DNA of 64,000 nucleotides from Hygrophila difformis. Its lineage: Eukaryota; Streptophyta; Magnoliopsida; Lamiales; Acanthaceae. The stretch lies in the NCBI GenBank assembly GCA_030278955.1, contig JAOANR010000003.1, forward strand, positions 29,341,227-29,405,226, given 5' to 3'. The notes below the pieces were generated by a model, which was not told the origin of the DNA, searched no databases, and was given only the letters and a program-made list of their open reading frames with translations. Shown piece after piece: positions 1 through 11,113 of the stretch; the stretch's first letter is position 1; the number at the start of each line of letters is the position of its first letter. Both the position numbers and the translations under genes were made by a program.

Positions 1-144
1 CTATTAGAACTAATTGCATCTGGTTCTGGGTATGTGCTTAGAACTATATGCTTTTCAGTCTCAATGCTTCTGGGTAGCGATCCCACTATGCCCCTCATCG
101 GATACCGATTCGTAAGCATAGCGTATCCTACCGTCGTGGCATTT

Positions 145-308
145 CATATCATCACAGATATTCACATATCATCACAGATATTCACATATCATCACAGATA
201 TTCAGATATCATCACAGATATCAAGATTCATCACAGATTTCCACATATCATCACAGATATTCACATATCATCACAGATATTCAGATATCATCACAGATAT
301 CAAGATTC
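145..308. repeat. 20-bp tandem repeat array in F1 LTR
   Basis: About eight degenerate copies of a 20-bp unit with core ATATCATCACAGATATTCAC. The second half repeats the order of variants in the first half, suggesting a block duplication of several units. Identical arrays are at 15005-15168 and 39717-39880. A shorter version lies in the LARD1 LTR at 5461-5545. Confidence 0.9.
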
Positions 309-699
309 AATTCAATCACATGTCCATGCGTAAACCAACGTATCAGGACATAATAAACAACTCGTCTCGAGTTAAGTATAATCCGGGGTATGCCAAGTCC
401 CACATATCGGCATCAACATATATTCAGATTCAATTCCACACATGTCAATACGTAAATTACGTGTCATGACAAAATAAACAACTCATCGCGAGTTAAGTGT
501 CAAGGGTGTGCCAAGTCCCACATATCGGCACCAACTCTCACATCAACATAGAAGCGAATCAAGACTCGATCTCAACTAAGGCATAGTAGATCACCGCTAA
601 TCGCAACTAGGTTCATAGATTGTGAGCATAATGATAGTTATGGCATGCTAGAAGCATAAGAAGAACTAAGGAAATACAAAGGACGAAGAATCGGAAAAC

Positions 700-935
700 G
701 AGCGAACGAATCGCGCGGGCAGGGGAGCCCGCGCGCACCCGGCGCGGTTTTCCCAAGGAGGGCGCGCCGGCCCCGCGCCAAAGACGCAGGTCGCGTCGTT
801 CGTGTCTCCGCGCGCTGCCCGCGCGGTGTTTGTGGAGAAGGCGCGCCAGCTGCGCGCCGTCCTGACAAGGACGTCGTTGACGTTCTTCTCACGCGCTGCC
901 CACGCGCTTTTTGGCTAAAGGGCGCGCCAAGAGCG
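700..935. promoter_or_regulatory. CpG-rich module of F1 LTR
   Basis: A block of CGCGC and GGCGCGCC words in an otherwise AT-rich LTR, including the 17-mer GCGCGCACCCGGCGCGG at 731-747. That 17-mer also occurs in the F2 LTRs. Promoter function is inference only; no convincing TATA box could be placed relative to it. Confidence 0.5.
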
Positions 936-1787
936 CGCCGACACATCAGAATTGATGGAAATGGCGATTTCCGGCCATTCCACCGATTATGCCCCCATTT
1001 AGGCCTATCTCTACCCTTGCCTGGTATTGAGATGATCCAAACTCTTCCAATACAGCTCCCCAACTCCTCCAAACACCTATACCAAGCTACACAACAAGAA
1101 ATCAAGCTCCAAACATCAAAATTCATTCAAGAACATGATTTCATCATCATGAAACCATTTGAAGCTCTAAAACTGAAATCATCAACACCAAAATGGTCTC
1201 AAGTACTAACCTTAGCTTCCTTCAACACTAATTCAGCTTCCAAACAAGAATCCAAGCTTCAATTCAACACCAAAAGCAAGAATTTCTACAAACACCCAAT
1301 TTTCGTCACCAACTTTCATCACCCCAAAACTCACTCAAACATCATCAAAATCAAGTGTAGAAACTAGGAAAATACTTACCAAAGCTTATATAAGTAATCC
1401 CCCAACTTGATTTGAGGAAGAAAACACCAATTCCAAGCCAAAATGAAGAACCTTATCTCCTTCAAGAGAGGTGACGGGAATGAGTGATGATGATGATGAA
1501 ATGGGGTTTTTCCAATGCCCAATCTGATTTTTGAAGGGTTAAAATGGATCCGGGTCGGGTCACGGGTCTCGGGTCGGGTCGGAATGTGGGTTAAAAGAGT
1601 TACACCACTTGTCTTGACCACATTGCACCCATTTGAGCACTTGACTCTTATTATCTAGTGAGTTGAACTCACTTAATCCCCCACTTAAATCTTCATTCCC
1701 TACAAAATAATCCACATACTACGTCTTTTGTTAATTAACCATAACTAAATTAAATTAATTATGAGTTAATTAAATCGGGGTGTTACA

Positions 1788-1822
1788 ATCTCTCCCCCTT
1801 AGGATCATTCGTCCTCGAATGA
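1788..1822 (-). promoter_or_regulatory. Polypurine tract and upstream hairpin (F1 copy 1)
   Basis: On the minus strand a hairpin TCATTCG-AGGA-CGAATGA (1822 to 1805) is followed by CCTAAGGGGGAGAGAT and then the LTR start TGTAACACC. The purine run next to the LTR is the expected plus-strand primer of reverse transcription. The hairpin is conserved in the other families in this window. Confidence 0.85.
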
Positions 1823-1847
1823 AAAAGTATGGATTAAGGTCATTACT

Positions 1848-2937
1848 TCACTGAATTGGAGTCAAATCCAATTCAGGATAACGCCCCGCCATGCTGTCCT
1901 CTGTCTCCCAAGTGGCATCCTCTACACCATGTCTCGACCAAAGTACTTTCACCATTTTGATCACCTTATTGCGAAGTATCTTTTCTTTAGTGTCTAGAAT
2001 CGCCACGGGGTATTCTTCGTATTCTAGGTTGTCATCCAACTCCACCTCCTCCGGTTGTATAACCTTGTTAGGATCCGATATAAACTTCCTCAACTGAGAG
2101 ACGTGGAAAACGTTGTGCACCTTTCCCACCTCAGTTGGCAATTCTAACCGGTAAGCGACCTTCCCAATCTTTTTAGTGATCTCATAGGGGCCTATAAATC
2201 TGGGACTCAGTTTCCCCTTCTTCCCAAATCGTCTCACGCCCCTCATGGGTGACACTCTCAAGAGTACCCAATCTCCAATCTCGAATTCAATGTCTCTCCT
2301 GGACAAATCAGCATAACTCTTCTGACGATCCTGAGCTTCCTTCATTCTGTCTCTGATCACTCGTACCACTTCCGTGGTTTGTTCAATAAGTTCAGGACCC
2401 ATCACCACTCGCTCTGAAGGATCACTCCAACACAAGGGCGTTCTGCACTTTCTTCCGTATAAGGCCTCGAAAGGCGCCATACGAATACTCGCGTGATAGC
2501 TATTGTTGTAGGAGAACTCCACCAAAGGTAGATGTTCCTCCCACGATCCTTGAAAATCCATCACACACGCCCTCAACATATCCTCCAAGGTTCTAATGGT
2601 CCTTTCGGTCTGTCCATCAGTCTGAGGGTGCCACGCAGTACTCATACTGATCTGTGTCCCAAAGGCTGTCTGCACTTCCTTCCAGAACCTTGACAGGAAT
2701 CTGGAATCTCTGTCGGAAATGATTTCCCGAGGAATACCAAAACGTCTAACCACATGTTGGAGGTAAGCGCCAGTCAACTGTTGCATGCTCCAGTTCAATC
2801 TCATTGGTATAAACACAGCACTCTTGGTTAGTCGGTCCACAACTACCCAAATAGTATCAAAACTGCTCCGTGTCCTGGGTAGCCCGGTGACAAAGTCCAT
2901 AGCGATGGACTCCCATTTCCAAGTAGGAACATCCAAA
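1848..2937 (-). CDS. Integrase core and chromodomain, F1 chromovirus, 5'-truncated (copy 1)
   Basis: Carboxy half of a Ty3/gypsy integrase, which inserts retroviral-type cDNA into chromosomes. The open frame keeps the first catalytic Asp (AMDFVTGLP), the second (IISDRDSRF), the Glu (DGQTERTIRTLED), a GPY/F module (FIGPYEITKK), VHNVFHVSQLRK, and a chromodomain (VIKMVKVLWSRHG, DATWETED). The zinc-binding HHCC part seen in copies 2 and 3 is missing. The frame is cut near 2937, where it joins a short LARD1 LTR remnant, so the first codons of the open frame (MVN) are foreign. There are no internal stops, suggesting a recent break. The PPT and LTR follow downstream on the minus strand. Confidence 0.9.
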
Positions 2938-2969
2938 TTAACCATGAATTAATTATTCGGGATGTTACA
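2938..2969 (-). mobile_element. LARD1 LTR remnant (32 bp)
   Basis: This matches the LTR end at 8128-8159 and ends GGGATGTTACA. It abuts integrase sequence on the left, which marks a recombination or deletion junction at about 2937. Confidence 0.75.
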
Positions 2970-4450
2970 ATCCCTCCCCCTTAAGATCATTCGTCCTCGA
3001 ATGAAATAAGGGTATGGTTTACTGGGCGATGATCACTAAATTGGAGTGAGATCCAATTACTAAAAGTATGGTAAATTCTGAATTATATCGAGAGTCAAAA
3101 TCTCCCGATACAAGAGGAAAGGATGCGAACAACTAAAATCGTTGTTTGCGGAGATAAGAATACTGATACGGTAGTCATTGTATAATGGAGCAAATATAAT
3201 TAAATAAGTGAACCAATAATGATATGACTCGGATTAGAAGAACAGAATGATACTGACTGATAGAAACTCGAAGTTATCGTAGGGATAATAAATAAGTAGA
3301 GAACAGGAGGAACTACAGAATTCCCGGTAAGTAACTACTCTACTTCGGGTAGAACTAATAGTATGAACCAAGAATGGCGAATGATAACGAGGAAGAAAGA
3401 GCGGGCTCCAAAGGATATACAAGAAGTTCTAGAAGACGTAAGGATGTCGATGGCAAAGTTATCATATAATTTTGGAGAACGATAGAGAAGTTTGAAGAAT
3501 TTAGATAGATGCATTTACACATATCAGTGTAGCTGAAATAAAACTCGAACTATTTAAAATATTAAAACGGCGGAAAGAATATCAATGCTGACAGAGTATC
3601 AATGAGAACCATTCAGATGGCCTCAAGAGTGATTTGGCAGTGCATGTCACAACCAAAAGAGTTTAACTCGGAGAGAAGAGCTGGTACTGAAACGTACACA
3701 GTAGGATTTTCGAAAGAAGCAACGAAAATATTAGAGATATTCACTTTCTCAAAATTAAGAAAATGAAGTGAAAGGATTAAAAATAAAGCATATCCAATAA
3801 ATAAATATATGTATATATATATATATATCAGCATTACGAGCATTACACCTTCCGTTATTAACTCGCTTCAACGCCTCTAATTAATCTCTGCGATATACTC
3901 AATTCGATGTCTCGAATTGAATGTCCTCGTAGTTCCGTCATTTGCTACAACAGGATGAGTTACCAGCAGTACATCTTTAAGATTTAAAGATGTCTGAGAT
4001 ATTATTCTCCTGATGTTCTAATCATCTGCTGACAATGGATCATCATCACATATCTGCATGGCATGGATGTGCGTGTCCCGTTGTTTAATACCTGCAATTT
4101 ACCTTAACGACAGATTCCATACATTATCACAATACCATAAGCTAAAAGAATTACCAAGCACGCAGTAGTAATAATAGAAATAATTATTCAGCAACTTCTA
4201 AACAAGTTGCTAACAGAATTTAAAGAATAGATCTCTTGGGATATCCTTGTTATTCGTCCATAGTTATCTCGCAAACCATGGCTCGAATCCACAAGGTGCG
4301 CAATATATAAACAGGGTACCACGGCATAAGAATAAATCTAACTAGCATATGACAATGCAAACCTATCCTATATGCAATCCCCGCACACCTCACCACATGT
4401 TTTTATCAAGTATTTAGCACATAATAGAGCAAGCCCGCTCTGATACCAAC
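2970..4450 (-). mobile_element. LARD1 internal domain, copy 1 (non-coding)
   Basis: A region of about 1.48 kb between a PPT (2970-2984, minus) with hairpin (2987-3004) and a primer-binding site (4437-4448). I see no protein domain; open frames at 3234-3422 and 3613-3843 look random. Having only PBS, PPT and non-coding filler is the definition of a large retrotransposon derivative. A near-identical second copy lies at 8160-9636. It holds a TA microsatellite around 3808-3830. Confidence 0.85.
4437..4448 (-). promoter_or_regulatory. Primer-binding site, tRNA-iMet type (LARD1)
   Basis: Minus strand TGGTATCAGAGC lies two bases after the LTR end. This is the usual plant PBS complementary to the 3' end of initiator methionine tRNA. 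Confidence 0.9.
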
Positions 4451-5460
4451 TGTAACGCCCCGAAAATTTAAAACTATTTTCGTGACGTCATCGCCGTATT
4501 AACTATTCTAAACTGTTGATCACTCAGCTTAGATAGTCAATACGAAGCGAGGTATAAATACAAACCTGTATCACACTCAAATAAATGCCAACAAAGCAGT
4601 ATAAAACCCCAGGAACAATACATGGCATATCCGGGCGACAAGCCCTGAAATAATATAATGACATGGTCGCACATCCAATACCAGGAATGACCAATAAGTA
4701 AATCATATGTGACACACCGATCACATTTAAGAAATAACATATATTTTCATCAAAGGCCAGGCAAGAGCATATAATATTTATTCTAAACAATAAATATAAT
4801 GGATGCAGCCTAGCTAGTTCGCTCAACCCGTACCCCAACATCGTGGTCTGCGCCATCCGTAGGAAGATCTATAAAACAAAAACAGATAACCGCAACAAGG
4901 TGTCAGTACATCGTACTGGCAAGGAATAGATATAGCTGGAAACGAGGCACACTAATGATAACACTATACTATATAAATAATAATAACAATAATAATAACA
5001 ATAATAATAACAATAATGATAACAATAATTAAGGACATAAAATAAATACAGAAAGTAAACATCACACCGTCCCATACCGGTGCTTCAACCACTGCAGATA
5101 AAATGAATGATGGATGATGAGATGATATGTTATGACCTAAGATGTCTATCTACCCTAAATGCAACACATAAGCATGTCTAGCGCGCACCTAGGTACCATG
5201 GTCGGTATTCCCTCCCATATAAGGGTCCACACCCCTTAATGGTCGAGAGACATACCCACAGTGCCCCCGCCGCGGACACTAACAGCTGAAATCGTGGCTT
5301 ACGGCAAGCGGGTCAGGCAAAGGGTCATGAGCCCTCTCCAGCCAAAATCAGACTAGGATATAAATCCTTTTCAGTCTCAATGCTTCTGGGTAGCGATCCC
5401 ACTATGCCCCTCATCGGATACCGATTCGTAAGCATAGCGTATCCTACCGTCGTGGCATTT

Positions 5461-5545
5461 CATATCATCACAGATATTCACATATCATCACAGATATTCA
5501 CATATCATCACAGATATTCACATATCATCACAGATACTCAGATTC
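5461..5545. repeat. 20-bp tandem repeat, short version in LARD1 LTR
   Basis: Four units of the same ATATCATCACAGATATTCAC repeat as in the F1 LTR, against about eight there. This shows the two LTRs share ancestry in this part. Confidence 0.85.
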
Positions 5546-7194
5546 AATTCAATCACATGTCCATACGTAAATCAACGCATCAGGACAAAATAAACAACTC
5601 ATCTCGAGTTATGTATAATCAGGGGTGTGCCAAGTCCCACGTATCGGCATCAACAACTCATCGCGAGTTAAGTATCAAGGGTGTGCCAAGCCCCACATAT
5701 CGGCACCAACACATATTCAGATTCAATTCCACACATGTCAATACGTAAATTACGTGTCATGACAAAATAAACAACTCATAACATCAAAATAGAAGCAACG
5801 CAAGATTCCATCCTAAACTAAGGCATGGTAGATCTTCTCTAATTGCAACTAAGTTCCAGGTTATGAGCATAATAATTAGTGAGATATTCGCAAGCAGTTC
5901 TAGCCTAATTCTAAGGCATCCTCATTATACGCGGGGAATCCGTACACACGAGAGTTCCCAATACTAAGGCAACATAGACTATACTAGTCTATTCCTAACC
6001 CCGATCTAATTTGCTATTCTAAACCTTGCCTGAATTATCAATCTTCAAGGCCTCCTTTGTACAACTTCAACTTTCACGTGGCTTCAATACAAGTCCACAC
6101 TCGTTCCCTGTACAATAATATCATCATAAGAATTAAAATAATTTAACAATACCAATTTCATCATCTCCTCTTATCTCCAACACCAACAACCACCTCCAAA
6201 CCAACCACCCAACACTTCTAATTCTATGTTTATCAACATAGAATTAGGTAACTCCAAAATAATTCAACAAAGCCAAATAATAAAGACTAATCCAATACCC
6301 AACATAATATTCTAAAATTTAAGCATTCAAGTATTCCCACATTAAATACTAGCAAGATATCTCAATTTATTTAACATAACCAAATACATCCATATCAAAT
6401 TTAATCAATCTAAATCGAACTCACATACTTTAACAATTCAAGTAATCAATACATCAATCCATAAATCCTCTAAATCACATTTCTACTCTAACCATTTTAA
6501 CTATTCAAGAATCCCAATATTCAACTATTAAAATTTAGCTATTCCAAGGATACCAATTAAAAATCCTTTCCAAACACTTTAATAAAGCACTCCAAGAATA
6601 CAAAAGAATTTAACCACATGTTAACATTATCAATTAAATTCATTTATCCTTTAACTAGCATACCAAGACTTGTATAGTAACCAAATAGTACAAGAATAGC
6701 ATAATGACATTTAAATTCAAGATTACTCAACAATTGTTTACCTATAAAAAAAAATCCAAATTTAAAGCTAACCAAAACCAAGACTTGAATCCCTTTTCAA
6801 TACTTAAAAAGATAAACAATTTCACAAAAGTCTATTACCACTTGAATTCAAGAATATACCAATTACTAAAAAAATTCCCAATTCCCCGAATAACACATCA
6901 ACCTCAAATTATACTTCAATTTCCATCTTCAAGCATTATACCCTCAATAATAACACAACAAATACCCAACCACAAACATATACAATAATTGCAACACATA
7001 ATCCCCAAATTCACAATCTAACAATTCTATTTCAATTAAAACAACCCAATCAAATGTCTATTCTAATAGAAATCTCCAAAACCTCATAAATCCACATTCT
7101 ACCAATTAATCAAAGAATTCAATACACCCAACAATTACCAAAGAATGATTAAACAAGAAAAAGAAATCCAAAAACTCAACACCACCTACACACT

Positions 7195-7699
7195 GTCACC
7201 ACCACCATCGGACCACCGCACCACCGCCGCCGCCATGCCGCCACGGCGCCGGCGAAGCGCCGGCAGCAGCACAGCAGCGCTGTGCGCTGCGCCACGCAGC
7301 GGGCAGCAGCCCGCTGCTGTCCCAGGCGTCGCGCTGGCGCGACGCCACCACCACCACCTGGCCGCCGGCGTGTCGCCGGCGGCAGCCGCCAGCAGCAGCG
7401 GCGATTTCGCCGCTGCACCGCAGCAGCAGGAGCAGCGGCTGCTGCTCCTCCGACGCCGCACCACCACACTTCCGACATCACCGCCACCACAACTCCACCA
7501 AATCATCATCCCCACCACCCGGCCGCCGGCGGCAGGCCGGCGGCCGCCACAGCAGCGGCGACGGCGAAGCGCCGCTGCACAGCAGCGCGCTGATGCGCGC
7601 TGCTCTCCCGAGCAGCAGCTCGCCATCCGGCGAGCTCCACCTTCTCGCCTCCTCCCTCCGACGTCACTCCGGCAGCCCCCCCCCCCCCCCCCCCCCCCC
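7195..7699. repeat. CCG/CAG-rich low-complexity block with C24 run
   Basis: Trinucleotide-like CCG, CAC and CAG words, with many short palindromes (for example GCCGGCGTGTCGCCGGC), end in 24 consecutive C at 7676-7699. The block is open in several frames on both strands, as expected for such composition. The G run lies on the minus strand, which would be the transcribed sense strand of this LTR. Confidence 0.8.
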
Positions 7700-8159
7700 T
7701 TCGGTTGTTGCTTCAATCGGTAGAAAAGAAGAAGGAACGGAAGAGCGAAGCTGGAAGAAGAAGAAAGAAATACTCCAAATCCTTACCTGGGAAATCTTCA
7801 TCGAACTCAAGATTTGTAGCTCCATCACTCCATGGCTTCCGATTTAAGCTCCAAAACCCCAATTTGTTCTTCTTGCAAGTGACGGGAATGAGTGAAAGAA
7901 TAGAAGCATTTCCCCCAATTATTACTTCCAATTCTCCTATTTAAGGTCAAAGGACCTTAGAGCAATTTCCTAATTGCACCTTAAGCCCTACACAACTCCA
8001 ATACTATACTTCTTCCTTATTGATGGATTGGGCTCTTAATTAATCTCATTGGGCTACTTAAATAATATATCAAGCACCAATTTGATTAATTAAGCCAACT
8101 TAGTTAATTAATCATGATTAAATTAATTTAACCATGAATTAATTATTCGGGATGTTACA

Positions 8160-9636
8160 ATCCCTCCCCCTTAAGATCATTCGTCCTCGAATGAAATAAG
8201 GGTATTGTTTACTGGGCGATGATCACTAAATTGGAGTGAGATCCAATTACTAAAAGTATGGTAAATTCTGAATTATATCGAGAGTCAAAATCTCCCGATA
8301 CAAGAGGAAAGGATGCGAACAACTAAAATCGTTGTTTGCGGAGATAAGAATACTGATACGGTAGTCATTGTATAATGGAGCAAATATAATTAAATAAGTG
8401 AACCAATAATGATATGACTCGGATTAGAAGAACAGAATGATACTGACTGATAGAAACTCGAAGTTATCGTAGGGATAATAAATAAGTAGAGAACAGGAGG
8501 AACTACAGAATTCCCGGTAAGTAACTACTCTACTTCGGGTAGAACTAATAGTATGAACCAAGAATGGCGAATGATAACGAGGAAGAAAGAGCGGACTCCA
8601 AAGGATATACAAGAAGTTCTAGAAGACGTAAGGATGTCGATGGCAAAGTTATCATATAATTTTGGAGAACGATAGAGAAGTTTGAAGAATTTAGATAGAT
8701 GCATTTACACATATCAGTGTAGCTGAAATAAAACTCGAACTATTTAAAATATTAAAACGGCGGAAAGAATATCAATGCTGACAGAGTATCAATGAGAACC
8801 ATTCAGATGGCCTCAAGAGTGATTTGGCAGTGCATGTCACAACCAAAAGAGTTTAACTCGGAGAGAAGAGCTGGTACTGAAACGTACACAGTAGGATTTT
8901 CGAAAGAAGCAACGAAAATATTAGAGATATTCACTTTCTCAAAATTAAGAAAATGAAGTGAAAGGATTAAAAATAAAGCATATCCAATAAATAAATATAT
9001 GTATATATATATATATCAGCATTACGAGCATTACACCTTCCGTTATTAACTCGCTTCAACGCCTCTAATTAATCTCTGCGATATACTCAATTCGATGTCT
9101 CGAATTGAATGTCCTCGTAGTTCCGTCATTTGCTACAACAGGATGAGTTACCAGCAGTACATCTTTAAGATTTAAAGATGTCTGAGATATTATTCTCCTG
9201 ATGTTCTAATCATCTGCTGACAATGGATCATCATCACATATCTGCATGGCATGGATGTGCGTGTCCCGTTGTTTAATACCTGCAATTTACCTTAACGACA
9301 GATTCCATACATTATCACAATACCATAAGCTAAAAGAATTACCAAGCACGCAGTAGTAATAATAGAAATAATTATTCAGCAACTTCTAAACAAGTTGCTA
9401 ACAGAATTTAAAGAATAGATCTCTTGGGATATCCTTGTTATTCGTCCATAGTTATCTCGCAAACCATGGCTCGAATCCACAAGGTGCGCAATATATAAAC
9501 AGGGTACCACGGCATAAGAATAAATCTAACTAGCATATGACAATGCAAACCTATCCTATATGCAATCCCCGCACACCTCACCACATGTTTTTATCAAGTA
9601 TTTAGCACATAATAGAGCAAGCCCGCTCTGATACCA
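8160..9636 (-). mobile_element. LARD1 internal domain, copy 2
   Basis: Near-identical to 2970-4450, offset by about 5190, with the same PPT (8160-8174) and hairpin (8177-8194). It ends inside the PBS (GCTCTGATACCA, 9625-9636) where the gag leader of another element begins. With copy 1 and the single LTR between, it forms an I-L-I structure. Confidence 0.85.
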
Positions 9637-9840
9637 TCTTCAAGCATTTTATTCCCTTGTTGATCGCATTGTTTTTGGTTATCTGCGTGCCCTATAGGGA
9701 TGGATTGTGGTTTGTGAATCAAACCAGGATCAATCCTTGGGGATATTCCGGGAATTCTATACTTAATAATTGTTGTTCGGTAAAGAATTATTCATATTTA
9801 CCGAGTGTTACTGAATATCTCGTTACGTTACGAATATAGG
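9637..9840 (+). other. Gag leader (untranslated) of the plus-strand element
   Basis: Non-coding sequence between the junction in the LARD1 PBS and the gag ATG. No LTR or PBS of this element is left on this side, so the 5' end is lost. Confidence 0.5.
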
Positions 9841-11055
9841 ATGCCGCCGCGCAGGGGTGGAGAGCCCAGGAAGAGGGGAAGGCCTCGTAGGAATCAGGGG
9901 CCAGCTATTGGGGGTCGTGGACAGTACTATGAGGATGGTGGACTTGGCGATGATCACGTGGAAAATGTTCCAATTGAGGAACCTGTAGAGGTGGAGGATG
10001 ACTTGAACTATGAGGACGAACCAGTGCCTCCACCACCACCGCCACCGGTGCAGATGCCCATTGATCCTCAGTTTATGCAACATATGTTTAATGCTATGCA
10101 TGGGATGTATCAGGGGCAGGCGAATCAACCTGCACAACCACCACCCAGACCCGTGGATTACGTGCATCTAGCAAGGCATTATCAACCGCCGGTCTTTAGT
10201 GGAGGAGTAGACCCGGTTGCTCTGACTGATTGGATTTATCATATGGAGGAGATCTTCGAGAATATAGACTGCCCAGAGGATTGGAAGGTCAGAGTGGGAC
10301 GGCAGTATCTTACTAGACCAGCTCTCCATTGGTGGAGGTCGTGTAAGAATGAGCTTATGGCGAGACCCAACTTTTCATGGGAAGTTTTCTGTCATGCTTT
10401 GAGATCCCACTTTTTCACTACACAGATGATGAATGTTAAAAAGAGGGAATTTCTCAACCTAGAGCAAGCAGGAAATATGACAGTGTCTGAATACTATGGT
10501 CGTTTTGTGGAACTCATGTCCTACGTACCAATGCTAGTTGCTGATGAGGAAGATAAGGTTTCGAGGTTTGTGGATGGATTGAAGGCTGAGATCCGGACTG
10601 GGTTTAGCAACCAACATGCCTGCTTAGCTTCAGCATATGATCAGGCTTTATTCATTGAGAGAGCTCGCACTGATGCGCAGCGCGTGTGGGCCGCTCGTCG
10701 CAGAGATTCGGGGGGACCGAGTAGACCCCAGCATAGGCAGATGAGGCCGAGAAGCGGTGGAAGGACCTCTAGACCTCAGACTTATGCACAGCCACCGTAT
10801 AGAAGCGGACCCCACTGCTGGAATTGCGGACAGCAAGGACATTTGAGGTCACAGTGCCCACAGTTGGTAGGTCAAGTAGGAGGATCTACTTCAGGTGCGT
10901 CTGGTGGGAATGCGTCGCGTGGACGAGGTGCAGACCGAGGTCGTGGACCACAGAGGGGCCGTGGGGGCCGCCTCAACGTGATTGAGCGGGCTGAGCTAGA
11001 TGGGCGAGACGATGTCATGACTGGTAAGTTGTTTATTGTTCAACTTCAATCTTGA
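9841..11055 (+). CDS. gag: Ty3/gypsy Gag, full length as the unspliced product
   Basis: Structural capsid and nucleocapsid protein of an LTR retrotransposon; it packages the element RNA in cytoplasmic particles. The start is the ATG at 9841 (MPPRRGGEPRKRGRPRR), preferred over the in-frame GTG at 9805. It has a basic N-terminus, an acidic and proline-rich linker (about residues 40-75), a retrotransposon gag capsid domain (about 110-290; ALHWWRSCKNEL, GNMTVSEYYGRF), then a CCHC zinc knuckle CWNCGQQGHLRSQC at residues 326-339 and an RG-rich tail. Read without splicing the frame ends at TGA 11053-11055, inside what looks like an intron (11024-11113). Splicing would fuse Gag in frame to protease. 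The frame has no disabling lesions. Confidence 0.92.
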   Translation: MPPRRGGEPRKRGRPRRNQGPAIGGRGQYYEDGGLGDDHVENVPIEEPVEVEDDLNYEDEPVPPPPPPPVQMPIDPQFMQHMFNAMHGMYQGQANQPAQPPPRPVDYVHLARHYQPPVFSGGVDPVALTDWIYHMEEIFENIDCPEDWKVRVGRQYLTRPALHWWRSCKNELMARPNFSWEVFCHALRSHFFTTQMMNVKKREFLNLEQAGNMTVSEYYGRFVELMSYVPMLVADEEDKVSRFVDGLKAEIRTGFSNQHACLASAYDQALFIERARTDAQRVWAARRRDSGGPSRPQHRQMRPRSGGRTSRPQTYAQPPYRSGPHCWNCGQQGHLRSQCPQLVGQVGGSTSGASGGNASRGRGADRGRGPQRGRGGRLNVIERAELDGRDDVMTGKLFIVQLQS

Positions 11056-11113
11056 TCGACTTAACCATCTGTAACAAATGCCCAAGTAGTGCTTTATGTT
11101 ATTAAATGCGTAG
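11024..11113 (+). other. Putative 90-bp spliceosomal intron between gag and protease
   Basis: The 5' site is ATGACTG|GTAAGT, the 3' site is AAATGCGTAG|GTACTATA, and a branch-like CTTAAC lies near 11058. Its length is a multiple of three and it contains two in-frame stops (TGA 11053, TAA 11062). Removing it joins DDVMTG to [18 protein letters not shown], which is the usual continuous Gag-protease junction of plant chromoviruses (VVTGTL...DSGA). Splicing itself is inferred; no transcript data were available. Confidence 0.75.

Larger units (their letters stand above)
1..1787 (-). mobile_element. F1 chromovirus 3' LTR, copy 1 (left edge cut by window)
   Basis: Read on the minus strand the LTR begins TGTAACACCCCGATTT at 1787, directly after a polypurine tract, and runs off the left edge. 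It holds 20-bp tandem repeats (145-308), a CpG-rich block (about 700-935) and a splice-donor-like GTAAGT ending at 1379 on the minus strand. The same sequence recurs at 14894-16647 and 39606-41359, nearly base for base. Open frames in it (for instance 638-1126 minus and 1017-1367 plus) show no protein family and I treat them as chance. Confidence 0.85.
4451..8159 (-). mobile_element. LARD1 LTR, complete (3709 bp)
   Basis: It is bounded on the minus strand by TGTAACATCCCG (8159) and CGGGGCGTTACA (4451), with the PBS beyond one end and the PPT beyond the other. The left 1.4 kb resembles the F1 LTR (shared block at 5055-5870, including four 20-bp repeats); the right 2.3 kb does not. It contains an AT-rich tract (6100-7180), a CCG/CAG-rich block (7195-7670) and a 24-base C run. 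A plausible leader intron on the minus strand runs from GTAAGG at 7786 to TTTTATAG at 4869. No coding gene is seen; the many overlapping open frames at 7145-7847 come from base composition. Confidence 0.85.

Noticed and set aside
638..1126. Arg/Gly-rich 162-codon frame in the F1 LTR (also 15498 and 40210)
   Set aside because: It covers the CpG-rich module; its conservation is explained by the recent duplication of the whole LTR.
7145..7847. Several overlapping long open frames on both strands in the CCG-rich block
   Set aside because: They are open because of biased composition (poly Ala, Pro, Arg, Gln); no domain, no consistent start, and they lie inside an LTR.
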